From Pseudomonas sp. LB-090624 (GTDB lineage Bacteria > Pseudomonadota > Gammaproteobacteria > Pseudomonadales > Pseudomonadaceae), in assembly GCF_003205205.1 (NCBI RefSeq), contig NZ_QJRL01000010.1, positions 1 through 64,000 of the forward strand: a stretch of 64,000 nucleotides of DNA, read 5' to 3'. The position numbers and the translations under genes were made by a program. Shown piece by piece: positions 1 through 6,897 of this stretch (position 1 is the first letter of the stretch; each line of letters starts with the position of its first letter). The notes under the pieces were generated by a model that had not been told where the DNA came from, made no database searches, and was given only the letters and a program-made list of their open reading frames with translations.

Positions 1-251
1 GTCATCACTGCTCAGGTTGTTGCGCGCCAGCCCCAACATCGCCCCAGCCCCGCCCACGGCCTGCTCGGGGGTGATCGTCAATTCACTGCCCAAGGTGTTG
101 AGCAGAATGGCCTGTGCCTCCGGGGCCCCTGTTGCTTCTAAGTTTGCATGGCGGACACAGCGTTGGTGGCGTCGCTGAGATTGAATGCGAACACCGGGCG
201 TGCGGCCAGGGTCATCAGGGTTGCCAGGGTTGCCAGGGTGAGCGCTTTCAT
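1..251 (-). pseudogene. DUF2780 secreted protein paralogue, broken and cut by the window edge
   Basis: Read on the minus strand from the ATG at 249-251, this copy starts with a signal peptide (MKALTLATLATLMTLAARPV...) and closely follows the intact DUF2780 gene at 2115-2690. It is broken: after the codons for AMQT there is an in-frame TAG (about 138-140), and just beyond it about 10 bases are missing relative to the intact copy, shifting the frame. The downstream sequence, read in the other frame, still encodes the conserved TPEQAVGGAGAMLGLARNNL stretch up to the window edge. The leader also has a three-residue duplication (ATLATL against ATL). Remainder lies outside the window. Confidence 0.8.
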
Positions 252-833
252 CGGGAGAGGTCTCGTAGGCCGGGATGGCTTGGGAAACAGGAGAGTTGAC
301 TCGGGAATTGGGGAGCATTTCTCACCGGTTATCGACACTGCTGGTCGAATTTTAAAGGGCGCTATCACCTGTCATTTCTGCTAGTGGCCATCCCAAGAAA
401 GGCAGTGGATACTTTCCCCCTAAAAACCAGCTGTGCAAGACCGCCATGAGGTACTTGTAGCTTTATCACCCTCTCAATCAGGAGCAAAACGATGGTGACT
501 CGGCATTTTCAACCCGGTTAATTACCAGCGCTGTTGTCTTTTTTCGACACCCTGCTTACCTGAGGCGAAACACCCAGAGTACAAGAACGAACAAGCCATC
601 ACAGTACTCTCACATGGTGATGCCGGCAGATATCATGACGACTCTGAGTGACATAGCCATAACAGAAATACTGACTTCCGCCACTGAGCGCCAAGTCAGT
701 TTGGCCCTCTCAGACTATAGCCATTATGACTAACCACTGAATAATAATGACATTTTAATCATACGACCGCCAGTCATGCTAGCGGATAAACGACAGCCGT
801 CAAGTTAGCACAGCTACTTCGTGCAATTGGCCA
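252..833. other. Intergenic, low-GC, between DUF2780 pseudogene and Rhs ORF 1
   Basis: No convincing gene. From 252 to about 300 the sequence resembles the leader of the second DUF2780 copy; homology to that copy reappears at 368-385 and then stops. From 386 to 833 the sequence is clearly AT-richer than the core genes and unlike the second unit. No terminator or RNA gene was recognised. Confidence 0.6.
369..385 (+). repeat. Rhs-upstream 17-nt motif, copy A
   Basis: CTGTCATTTCTGCTAGT. Related copies lie upstream of the other three Rhs ORFs (2774-2790, 19481-19497, 23129-23145). This copy differs at 2 of 17 positions from the copy at 19481. Homology between the two tandem DUF2780/Rhs units ends at its CTAGT. 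Confidence 0.6.
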
Positions 834-1823
834 ATGTGGACGAACGCCATTATGGAACAACTATTTTACCAAGCCCGTAATCTTGTCACATTGAAAGCAG
901 ATGGACAGTATCGTTCAGTCTTCAGGTCCCCTATGCACCTACTCGCCGAGTTTCGCAGCGAAAATATACAACCCATAGAACTGTTAGCGACAGACACGAA
1001 GAAAACAATAATGCACGCCCAAGAAGGCGTAAAAAAAGAACATCACACTTATACTGTTTTCGGACACTCCGAAACTTTACGACCCAAACGAAGACTGCAA
1101 GGTTTCACTGGTGAACCAATAGACCATTCATTAAGCGCCTACCAGCTAGGGCAAGGATATAGAACATACTCTCCAAGCCTGATGCGCTTTCAATCACCTG
1201 ATAGCCTCAGCCCCTTTGGGAAGGGTGGAGTGAACTATTATGCATACTGCGGCGGAGATCCAGTCAATTATACAGATCCGACCGGCCATGTACTTGTCCA
1301 TATGACAAATAGTCAGACCATGAAGGTACGCAGTCTTTCGGCCGTGGCGCTTCCTCATAAGTTCAATCCCCCCAGCCTGAAACGTACCACTTCACATGCG
1401 AGCGCATTGAAAGCAGGTACGCCCAAATACTACGCGCGCCCTCCAGAAGATTATTTCAAGAGAATCGCAGAGCCTGACATTTTTGAGTCAATCATCAACA
1501 ACCTTACACTCGATGATGCTCTTGCCTTTTCAAATACATCTCAACACAACAGGAGTCACGCCGCACCGATTATTTATCGCTATCTATCACGCGCTACAGT
1601 TTCTCATGCTTTCGTGGGAGCTGCCCGGGCTGGCGTAATTCCCGGCTTGCCTAGGATCTTTGGACAAAATATTGAATTGCATCCATATCTACAAGACATA
1701 AACATGTTAAGAGACGTAGATATACTAAGGGCTGGCGGCGTTCGAAATGTCGTCCGACTTAGAACATTCGACAGGCTGTATACTGAGGAAACATTGCAAG
1801 CAGCGACAGCATCGGTAGACTGA
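834..1823 (+). CDS. Orphan Rhs-core protein 1 with F-box-like C-terminus
   Basis: 329 aa. Residues about 88-152 form an RHS-repeat-associated core (RRLQGFTGE, RTYSPSLMRFQSPDSLSPFG, GGVNYYAYCGGDPVN, DPTG), preceded by one degenerate Rhs-type module (FYQ.., LLATD). The variable tail after DPTG contains, at about 213-251, a stretch following the F-box pattern (PDIFESIINNLTLDDALAFS then R and YRYL). No signal peptide, full-length Rhs shell, VgrG, PAAR or immunity gene is adjacent. Base composition is well below that of neighbouring core genes, suggesting transfer. The ATG at 834 has a weak ribosome site; ATG at 852 (MEQLFYQ) is an equally plausible start. It runs tail-to-tail toward the fdhA fragment and terminator. 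Function is unknown; eukaryote-directed effector is inference. Confidence 0.75.
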   Translation: MWTNAIMEQLFYQARNLVTLKADGQYRSVFRSPMHLLAEFRSENIQPIELLATDTKKTIMHAQEGVKKEHHTYTVFGHSETLRPKRRLQGFTGEPIDHSLSAYQLGQGYRTYSPSLMRFQSPDSLSPFGKGGVNYYAYCGGDPVNYTDPTGHVLVHMTNSQTMKVRSLSAVALPHKFNPPSLKRTTSHASALKAGTPKYYARPPEDYFKRIAEPDIFESIINNLTLDDALAFSNTSQHNRSHAAPIIYRYLSRATVSHAFVGAARAGVIPGLPRIFGQNIELHPYLQDINMLRDVDILRAGGVRNVVRLRTFDRLYTEETLQAATASVD

Positions 1824-1962
1824 TGGGAGAGCGAAACTGAGTAGCGTTCCGAACCTGGGCAGGTGTGTTTTTAGATAAACCAACATGGGCCTGTGCATCA
1901 TAGGTAGCGTAACGATTCTGCTAAAAGTACGCCTGTGATGAATAAACGAGCTCCATTGATAC

Positions 1963-1989
1963 AAAAAGCCCCTCTGAGGAGGGGCTTTC
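1963..1989. terminator. Bidirectional terminator after Rhs ORF 1
   Basis: AAAAAGCCCCTC-TGA-GAGGGGCTTTCT hairpin. It is a near copy of the fdhA terminator at 3878-3906 and is followed, as there, by the fdhA 3' end, so it is part of the duplicated segment. Confidence 0.75.
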
Positions 1990-2009
1990 TGTGTAGGTGA
2001 GTTAAATCA

Positions 2010-2110
2010 CGCCGCACCCCACATCTTGTGCGGGTCGATCAAAAACTTCTTCGGCACCCTGCATCAAACTCGCGCTTCCCTTCCGGCGCCTGATCCAGGT
2101 TGATCACCTG
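2010..2110 (-). pseudogene. Duplicated 3'-terminal fragment of fdhA
   Basis: About 100 bases that match the last ~35 codons of fdhA (3914-4019) with scattered substitutions and at least one single-base indel; for example CCCACATCTTGTGCGGGTC and TTCCGGCGCCTGATCCAGGT occur in both. The fdhA stop codon itself is altered. Homology stops at about 2110, and the stop codon of the DUF2780 gene follows at 2115, so this is the junction of a tandem duplication. Confidence 0.8.
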
Positions 2111-2114
2111 CCCC

Positions 2115-2690
2115 CTAAACCGAAGGCTGGGTCAAGGGCGTTGGTGCAGTCCACAAGCTCCCCAGGTTCTGCAACAACGACCCAGCAATCCCCTGCTGCC
2201 CCAGATACTGCAGCAGCAACGGCGCAAACTGCCCGATCATCCCGGTATCCATGCCTAGCGCCTTGAACGCATTGTCCAGGTCACTACGATTTTCCACGTT
2301 GTTGCCCAGTGCGTTGCTCAACGCCGACTGGCTCTCGCTGTTCTTGCCCAGCAAATCACCCAACCCACTTAACCCGCCCAGCGCATTTGCACCGGCCAGC
2401 AGGTCCAGCCCTGGCACCGCCTTGGTCAGTTGCCCATAGTCATCGCTGCTAAGGTTGTTGCGTGCCAGCCCCAGCATGGCTCCTGCTCCGCCTACCGCCT
2501 GTTCGGGGGTGATGTTCAACTGGCTGCCGAGGGTGTTGAGCAGATTGGCCTGCGCCTCGGGGGCCTGCACCTGGCCTTGTTGTTTCTGGTTTTGCATGGC
2601 GGACACGGCGTTGGCAGCGTCGCTGAGGTTGAAGGCGAACACCGGGCTAGCGGCCAGGGTCATCAGGGTTGCCAGGGTGAATGCTTTCAT
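2115..2690 (-). CDS. DUF2780-type secreted protein
   Basis: 191 aa from the ATG at 2690, chosen because it begins a clean signal peptide (MKAFTLATLMTLAASPVFAF) and because the pseudogene copy shares this start; a longer frame to 2780 lacks support. The mature part is rich in Ala, Leu, Gly, Gln and Asn, with a short TPEQAVGGAGAMLGLARNNL segment and repeated Leu/Gly-rich stretches, as in the DUF2780 family. That family is exported and of unknown function. Its stop abuts the fdhA-fragment junction. The gene is divergent from Rhs ORF 2; the first unit has the same arrangement. Confidence 0.75.
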   Translation of the reverse strand: MKAFTLATLMTLAASPVFAFNLSDAANAVSAMQNQKQQGQVQAPEAQANLLNTLGSQLNITPEQAVGGAGAMLGLARNNLSSDDYGQLTKAVPGLDLLAGANALGGLSGLGDLLGKNSESQSALSNALGNNVENRSDLDNAFKALGMDTGMIGQFAPLLLQYLGQQGIAGSLLQNLGSLWTAPTPLTQPSV

Positions 2691-2773
2691 CGGGAGGGAC
2701 CTCGTTGGCCGGGATGGCCGGGAAACGAGGGGTTTGACTCGTGGTTTGGCGTTTTGTTCCAACCATTCGTTAC

Positions 2774-2790
2774 CTGACAAAACTGCTAGT
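2774..2790 (+). repeat. Rhs-upstream 17-nt motif, copy B
   Basis: CTGACAAAACTGCTAGT, ending 62 bases before the proposed start of Rhs ORF 2. It shares ACCTG-CA---CTGCTAGT with copy A, where the DUF2780-side homology of the two units ends. Confidence 0.6.
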
Positions 2791-2852
2791 TGTCACCGCC
2801 TGTAAGCGCGAGCACAGTGATATCACGTCAATCAACTATTAGGATGTCACAC

Positions 2853-3773
2853 ATGAGTCCCTCTTCCGAGATAAGTAACCAGCAGGACTCTGCTAGCGTT
2901 AACATGTCACTTACAAGAGCAGGTAACAACCGAAAAGCCCACTTCTACCAGAACGACCATTTGGCAACAGAAATAACGACAGACGGTGCCCGTCATATCC
3001 TATGGGCAAATGAAACAGCTCTTGTCCAAATTGAAAAAAATAAAACCCCCAAACCTTTACAGGTCAACCTCGGCAACACAGTGCTAGGCTCAGCGTCGGA
3101 ATCAACTGCCTATGCACCTTATGGCCACCTTGCCCCGGAACATATGATTGCGTTAGCAGGCTTCAATGGGCAGTGGCGAGACCCTGTCACTCATGTTGAT
3201 GCCCTAGGTTCAGCTAAACGGTTGTACTCCCCATCTAACATGCGCTTCAACAGCTCGGGCCACCTTAGTCCGTTCGACAAGGGCGGTTTGAATTCATACG
3301 CCTACTGCGAAGGGGATCCGATCAACCGACACGACCCAACAGGTGAGTTTGCGGCACTACTAAGGTTGTTAAATTTCGGAGCAAAACATGTAGTGAAGGG
3401 CACGGGGCGTTTCTTTGGCAGTGTCTTAGGCAGCTCAAAACCTATCTCCACTGGAACAATAAAGCAATTACCAAGGGGCAACAATATCACCAAATTGATC
3501 GCCGCCACGGAACTTAAAAACGCACCGAATCCCCCATCCACTCTAAATACGGCTGCCACAGAATCAATCTTTCCCTCAGGCCAACAAAGCCAAACAAGAA
3601 CTGCTCCAAGCCCCACGCAACCACGCCCTCAAATACATTTTAATAATCGGGTGCAGTACGGCACAAGAGACACTGGGAACTTTGCTGCAGCTTCTATTGC
3701 CATTTTTGTGGGTGCAATAGTTGGTGCTGGAGTTGGCATTTACTTCCTTCTAAAAAAAATCAGGAAAGATTGA
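2853..3773 (+). CDS. Orphan Rhs-core protein 2 with C-terminal membrane anchor
   Basis: 306 aa from the ATG at 2853, preferred because AGGA lies 8 bases upstream; ATGs at 2790 and 2844 are alternatives. Residues about 29-60 form a single Rhs-like module (AHFYQNDHLATEI...WANETALVQ) and about 100-165 the Rhs-associated core (LAGFNGQ, RLYSPSNMRFNSSGHLSPF, LNSYAYCEGDPIN, DPTG). The tail is polar, Pro/Thr/Gln-rich, and ends in one hydrophobic helix (about 277-300) followed by KKIRKD, so the protein may be tail-anchored in a membrane. No immunity gene is seen. It ends tail-to-tail with fdhA. The target and activity of the tail are unknown. Confidence 0.75.
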   Translation: MSPSSEISNQQDSASVNMSLTRAGNNRKAHFYQNDHLATEITTDGARHILWANETALVQIEKNKTPKPLQVNLGNTVLGSASESTAYAPYGHLAPEHMIALAGFNGQWRDPVTHVDALGSAKRLYSPSNMRFNSSGHLSPFDKGGLNSYAYCEGDPINRHDPTGEFAALLRLLNFGAKHVVKGTGRFFGSVLGSSKPISTGTIKQLPRGNNITKLIAATELKNAPNPPSTLNTAATESIFPSGQQSQTRTAPSPTQPRPQIHFNNRVQYGTRDTGNFAAASIAIFVGAIVGAGVGIYFLLKKIRKD

Positions 3774-3877
3774 TTGGTTCATGAGGATGAGGCTGGAGGC
3801 AGCGGCCTGCTGCATACAGACGGCAAGCGTTCCATGCTTAACAGGTAAGCCGCAGATACCGCTGACCCAGCCGAGTG

Positions 3878-3906
3878 AAAAAAAGCCCCTCCACGGAGGG
3901 GCTCTT
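3878..3906. terminator. Bidirectional terminator between Rhs ORF 2 and fdhA
   Basis: GAAAAAAAGCCCCTCC-AC-GGAGGGGCTCTT hairpin at the tail-to-tail junction; serves fdhA on the minus strand and the Rhs ORF on the plus strand. Confidence 0.8.
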
Positions 3907-3913
3907 CGGTTGC

Positions 3914-5113
3914 TTACGCCGCGCCCCACATCTTGTGCGGGTCAATCACAAACTTCTTAGGCACACCCGCATCGAACTCGCCATACCCTTCCGGCGCCTG
4001 ATCCAGGTTAATCACCTGCACACCTACAACCTCAGCAATGTTGATCCGATCCCACATGATCGCCTGCATCAGCTGGCGGTTGTATTTCATGGTCGGGGTC
4101 TGGCCGGTGTGGAAGCTGTGCGATTTCGCCCAGCCCAGGCCGAAGCGGATGCTCAGCGCGCCGATCTTGGCAGCGGCATCCACCGCGCCTGGGTCTTCGG
4201 TCACGTACAGGCCCGGGATACCGATGTTGCCGGCCACGCGGGTCACTTGCATCAGCGAGTTAAGCACGGTGGCCGGGGCCTCGTGCTTGGCACCTTCATG
4301 GCCGTGGCCACGGGCCTCGAAGCCTACGGCGTCGACAGCGCAGTCCACTTCCGGCTCGCCGAGGATGTCGACGATCTGCTCGTGCAGCGGGGTGTCCTTG
4401 GACAGGTCGACCACTTCGAAGCCTTGCGACTTGGCGTGGGCCAGGCGGGCGGGGTTCAGGTCACCGACGATTACGCAGGCGGCGCCCAGCAGGCGCGCCG
4501 AGGCAGCAGCGGCCAGGCCGACCGGGCCAGCACCGGCAACGTAGACAGTGCTGCCTGGACCAACACCAGCAGTCACGGCACCGTGATAGCCGGTGGGCAG
4601 GATGTCGGACAGGCAAGTCAGGTCACGGATCTTTTCCATGGCCTTGTCGCGCTCAGGCAGCTTCAGCAGGTTGAAGTCGGCGTATGGCACCAGCACGTAT
4701 TCGGCCTGGCCACCGGTCCAGTCGCCCATGTCGACGTAGCCGTAGGCACCGCCGGCGCGGGCCGGGTTGACGGTGAGGCAGACACCAGTATGCATCTCTT
4801 TGCAGGAACGGCAGCGGCCGCAGGCGACGTTGAAAGGCACGGAGACCAGGTCGCCGATCTGCATGCGCTCGACGTCGCTACCTTTCTCGACGATTTCACC
4901 GGTAATTTCGTGGCCCAGGACCAGGCCGACCTGGGCAGTGGTGCGGCCACGGACCATGTGCTGGTCAGAACCGCAGATGTTGGTGGAGACCACCTTCAGG
5001 ATGACGCCGTGTTCGATTTTCTTGCCGCGCGGGTCCTGCATTTTCGGGTAGTCGATCTTCTGTACTTCGACCTTGCCAGCGCCGAGATACACCACTCCAC
5101 GATTGCCAGACAT
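3914..5113 (-). CDS. fdhA: Glutathione-independent formaldehyde dehydrogenase
   Basis: 399 aa, the usual length of the P. putida zinc- and NAD-dependent formaldehyde dehydrogenase, which oxidises formaldehyde to formate in the cytosol. Catalytic zinc ligand region ICGSDQH (Cys47) and GHE (67-69); structural zinc cysteines at 98, 101, 104 and 112 (CGRCRSC...C); Rossmann segment VAGAGPVGLAAAASARLLGA. Its place beside sarcosine oxidase fits its job: demethylation of betaine intermediates releases formaldehyde. Start ATG at 5113 with a purine-rich upstream (AGCGAGGTAAGAGC). It is the last gene of the minus-strand block; its 3' end has been partly duplicated at 2010-2110. Confidence 0.95.
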   Translation of the reverse strand: MSGNRGVVYLGAGKVEVQKIDYPKMQDPRGKKIEHGVILKVVSTNICGSDQHMVRGRTTAQVGLVLGHEITGEIVEKGSDVERMQIGDLVSVPFNVACGRCRSCKEMHTGVCLTVNPARAGGAYGYVDMGDWTGGQAEYVLVPYADFNLLKLPERDKAMEKIRDLTCLSDILPTGYHGAVTAGVGPGSTVYVAGAGPVGLAAAASARLLGAACVIVGDLNPARLAHAKSQGFEVVDLSKDTPLHEQIVDILGEPEVDCAVDAVGFEARGHGHEGAKHEAPATVLNSLMQVTRVAGNIGIPGLYVTEDPGAVDAAAKIGALSIRFGLGWAKSHSFHTGQTPTMKYNRQLMQAIMWDRINIAEVVGVQVINLDQAPEGYGEFDAGVPKKFVIDPHKMWGAA

Positions 5114-5282
5114 GCTCTTACCTCGCTTGATTTGTATTTATGCAGCGGTGGTTGAACGCGCCGCCATCCGTGGGCGGCATGTGTTTCTGGAATGAGGGAA
5201 TTGTGGGCCGGATGGCCAGATGTGCGCTGACTGGGAGCGACAGGGAGATGCCTTTTAGCGGCAGGTACAAAGGTGTGAAGCC

Positions 5283-5305
5283 ATTCGCGGGACAAGCCCG
5301 CGAAT
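5283..5305. terminator. Hairpin downstream of purU
   Basis: ATTCGCGGG-ACAAG-CCCGCGAAT, a perfect 9-bp stem just after the purU stop. It has no T-run and resembles half of a P. putida REP element, so it may be a REP rather than a classical terminator. Confidence 0.5.
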
Positions 5306-5321
5306 CGGCCGATACAGGATG

Positions 5322-6179
5322 TCAGAGAACGACAGTCCGGTTGGCGTTGAGGAACACCCGCCGCTCGATGTGATAACCCACAGCCCGCGCCAGGGTCAGG
5401 CATTCGATATCGCGCCCTTTGGCAATCAGGTCTTCCGGGTAATGGCTGTGGTCCACCACCTCGACGCCCTGGGCAATGATCGGCCCTTCGTCGAGGTCGT
5501 TATTGATGTAATGCGCCGTGGCGCCCACCATCTTCACGCCCTTGTTGTATGCCTGGTGGTAAGGCTTGGCGCCCTTGAAACCTGGCAACAGCGAGTGGTG
5601 GATGTTGATCGCCCAGCCATCCAGGCGCCGGCACAGCTCTGGCGACAGCACCTGCATGTAGCGCGCCAGGATTACCAGCTCCGCGCCGGTTTCCTCGATC
5701 ACCTTCAGCACCTTGCGTTCTTGCCCAGGCTTGTCATTGGGGTCGAGCGCAAAGTGGTAGTAGGGAATCTTATGCCACTGCGCCAGCGGTTCGAGATCAG
5801 GGTGGTTGGACACCACCGCGACCACGTCCATGCCCAGTTGCCCAATACGCTGGCGATACAGCAGGTCATTCAGGCAATGGTCGGCCTTGGACACCATGAT
5901 CACCACCTTGGGGCGGTGGTTGGGCGCGGTCAGCTCGAAAGCCATGCCGAACGCATCGCTACGCTCGGCGAGGCCGGCACGGAAGCCTGCCTCGTCAAAA
6001 TCGTCCGGCTGGCGGAACTCGACGCGAATGAAGAAGCGTCCCGACTGCCGGTCATCGAAGGAGTGGTGCTCCGTCACGTAGCAGCGCTGCTCGAAGAGGT
6101 AACGCGTCACCACGTCGACGGTGCCGAGCATGCTCGGGCAGTCGGCGGTGAGAATCCAGGTATCCGGTGCCCGACTCAT
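5322..6179 (-). CDS. purU: Formyltetrahydrofolate deformylase
   Basis: 285 aa. N-terminal ACT domain (about 8-85, TADCPSMLGTVDVVTRYLFEQ) followed by a formyltransferase fold (SNHPDLEPLAQ, ILARYMQVLSP, NIHHSLLPGFKGAKP, HYINNDLDEGPII). It hydrolyses 10-formyl-THF to THF and formate. Start chosen at 6179 (MSRAPDTW) because AAGGAG sits about 8 bases upstream; the longer frame to 6245 runs into soxG. It follows soxG by 11 bases, so it belongs to the sox operon, where it would recycle folate loaded with one-carbon units by sarcosine oxidase. Confidence 0.93.
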   Translation of the reverse strand: MSRAPDTWILTADCPSMLGTVDVVTRYLFEQRCYVTEHHSFDDRQSGRFFIRVEFRQPDDFDEAGFRAGLAERSDAFGMAFELTAPNHRPKVVIMVSKADHCLNDLLYRQRIGQLGMDVVAVVSNHPDLEPLAQWHKIPYYHFALDPNDKPGQERKVLKVIEETGAELVILARYMQVLSPELCRRLDGWAINIHHSLLPGFKGAKPYHQAYNKGVKMVGATAHYINNDLDEGPIIAQGVEVVDHSHYPEDLIAKGRDIECLTLARAVGYHIERRVFLNANRTVVL

Positions 6180-6190
6180 GTTCTTGCTCC

Positions 6191-6823
6191 TTAGGCTTCG
6201 ATGCTCAGGCCGTATTCGGCAGAAGCGTCCTGCAGCCACAGCCACCAGTAATCGGCGAAGCTGCGGCGAATTACCAGTTCCCAGGTGTCTTCAGCAGTGC
6301 GGCGGATCACCAGTTGCGACTTGGCGAACACGGTGCCCACGGCCTTGCCCACCGGGAAGTTGTTCGGGTGAACATCATAGCTGGTGGACTTCATCAGCAC
6401 TTCGCGCACGTTCGGGCCACGCAGCTCCAGCAGGCTTTGCCCGCCACTGACATTGACTACCTGGATGTGCTGGCCTTCGAGGGCCGCGCGCAGCTTTTGT
6501 TCGACCGCCAGTTCCTGGCCGCCTGGGACGATCAGCAGCCATTCATCGGGGCCTACCCATTGCAGCGAAGTTTCACCGTTGGCAACCACGGTCAGGGCTA
6601 CCGGCAGCTCCAGGCCCAGGGCCTTGTGCACGCCAGCGGCGAATTCCGGGTTGTGGCCATCACCACGGATGGTCAGGTGGCCAAGGAACTTCTTCTCACG
6701 CAGGGTAACACCTGCGTTCTTGCGGCCTTTGCCAACCAGGCTGGCCAGATCGGCGTGGTGCAGTGGCGACTGGGCTTTGGCCTCGGCGCCGGGGTTTTGC
6801 TGGAAGACGTTGATAGCGCTCAT
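6191..6823 (-). CDS. soxG: Sarcosine oxidase gamma subunit
   Basis: 210 aa, matching the gamma chain of heterotetrameric sarcosine oxidase (MSAINVFQQNP..., VGPDEWLLIVP, LELRGPNVREVLMKS, FPVGKAVGTVFAKSQLVI). It is structurally related to the GcvT-like aminomethyltransferase fold and packs with the alpha subunit. Order soxB-soxD-soxA-soxG is the standard one; the gap from soxA to soxG is 74 bases, the largest inside the operon, and soxG is close-coupled to purU. Confidence 0.93.
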   Translation of the reverse strand: MSAINVFQQNPGAEAKAQSPLHHADLASLVGKGRKNAGVTLREKKFLGHLTIRGDGHNPEFAAGVHKALGLELPVALTVVANGETSLQWVGPDEWLLIVPGGQELAVEQKLRAALEGQHIQVVNVSGGQSLLELRGPNVREVLMKSTSYDVHPNNFPVGKAVGTVFAKSQLVIRRTAEDTWELVIRRSFADYWWLWLQDASAEYGLSIEA

Positions 6824-6897
6824 TTCTTACCTGCCTTGAATTCTTGTTCGTCAGGGCAGCGCAGCCGTGCAATCAGGCTGCGCCGCCATCCGGGGCC

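Noticed and set aside
834..3773. A type VI secretion Rhs-effector/immunity locus
   Set aside because: No VgrG, PAAR, EagR-type chaperone, full Rhs shell or immunity ORF is present near any of the four Rhs-core ORFs.
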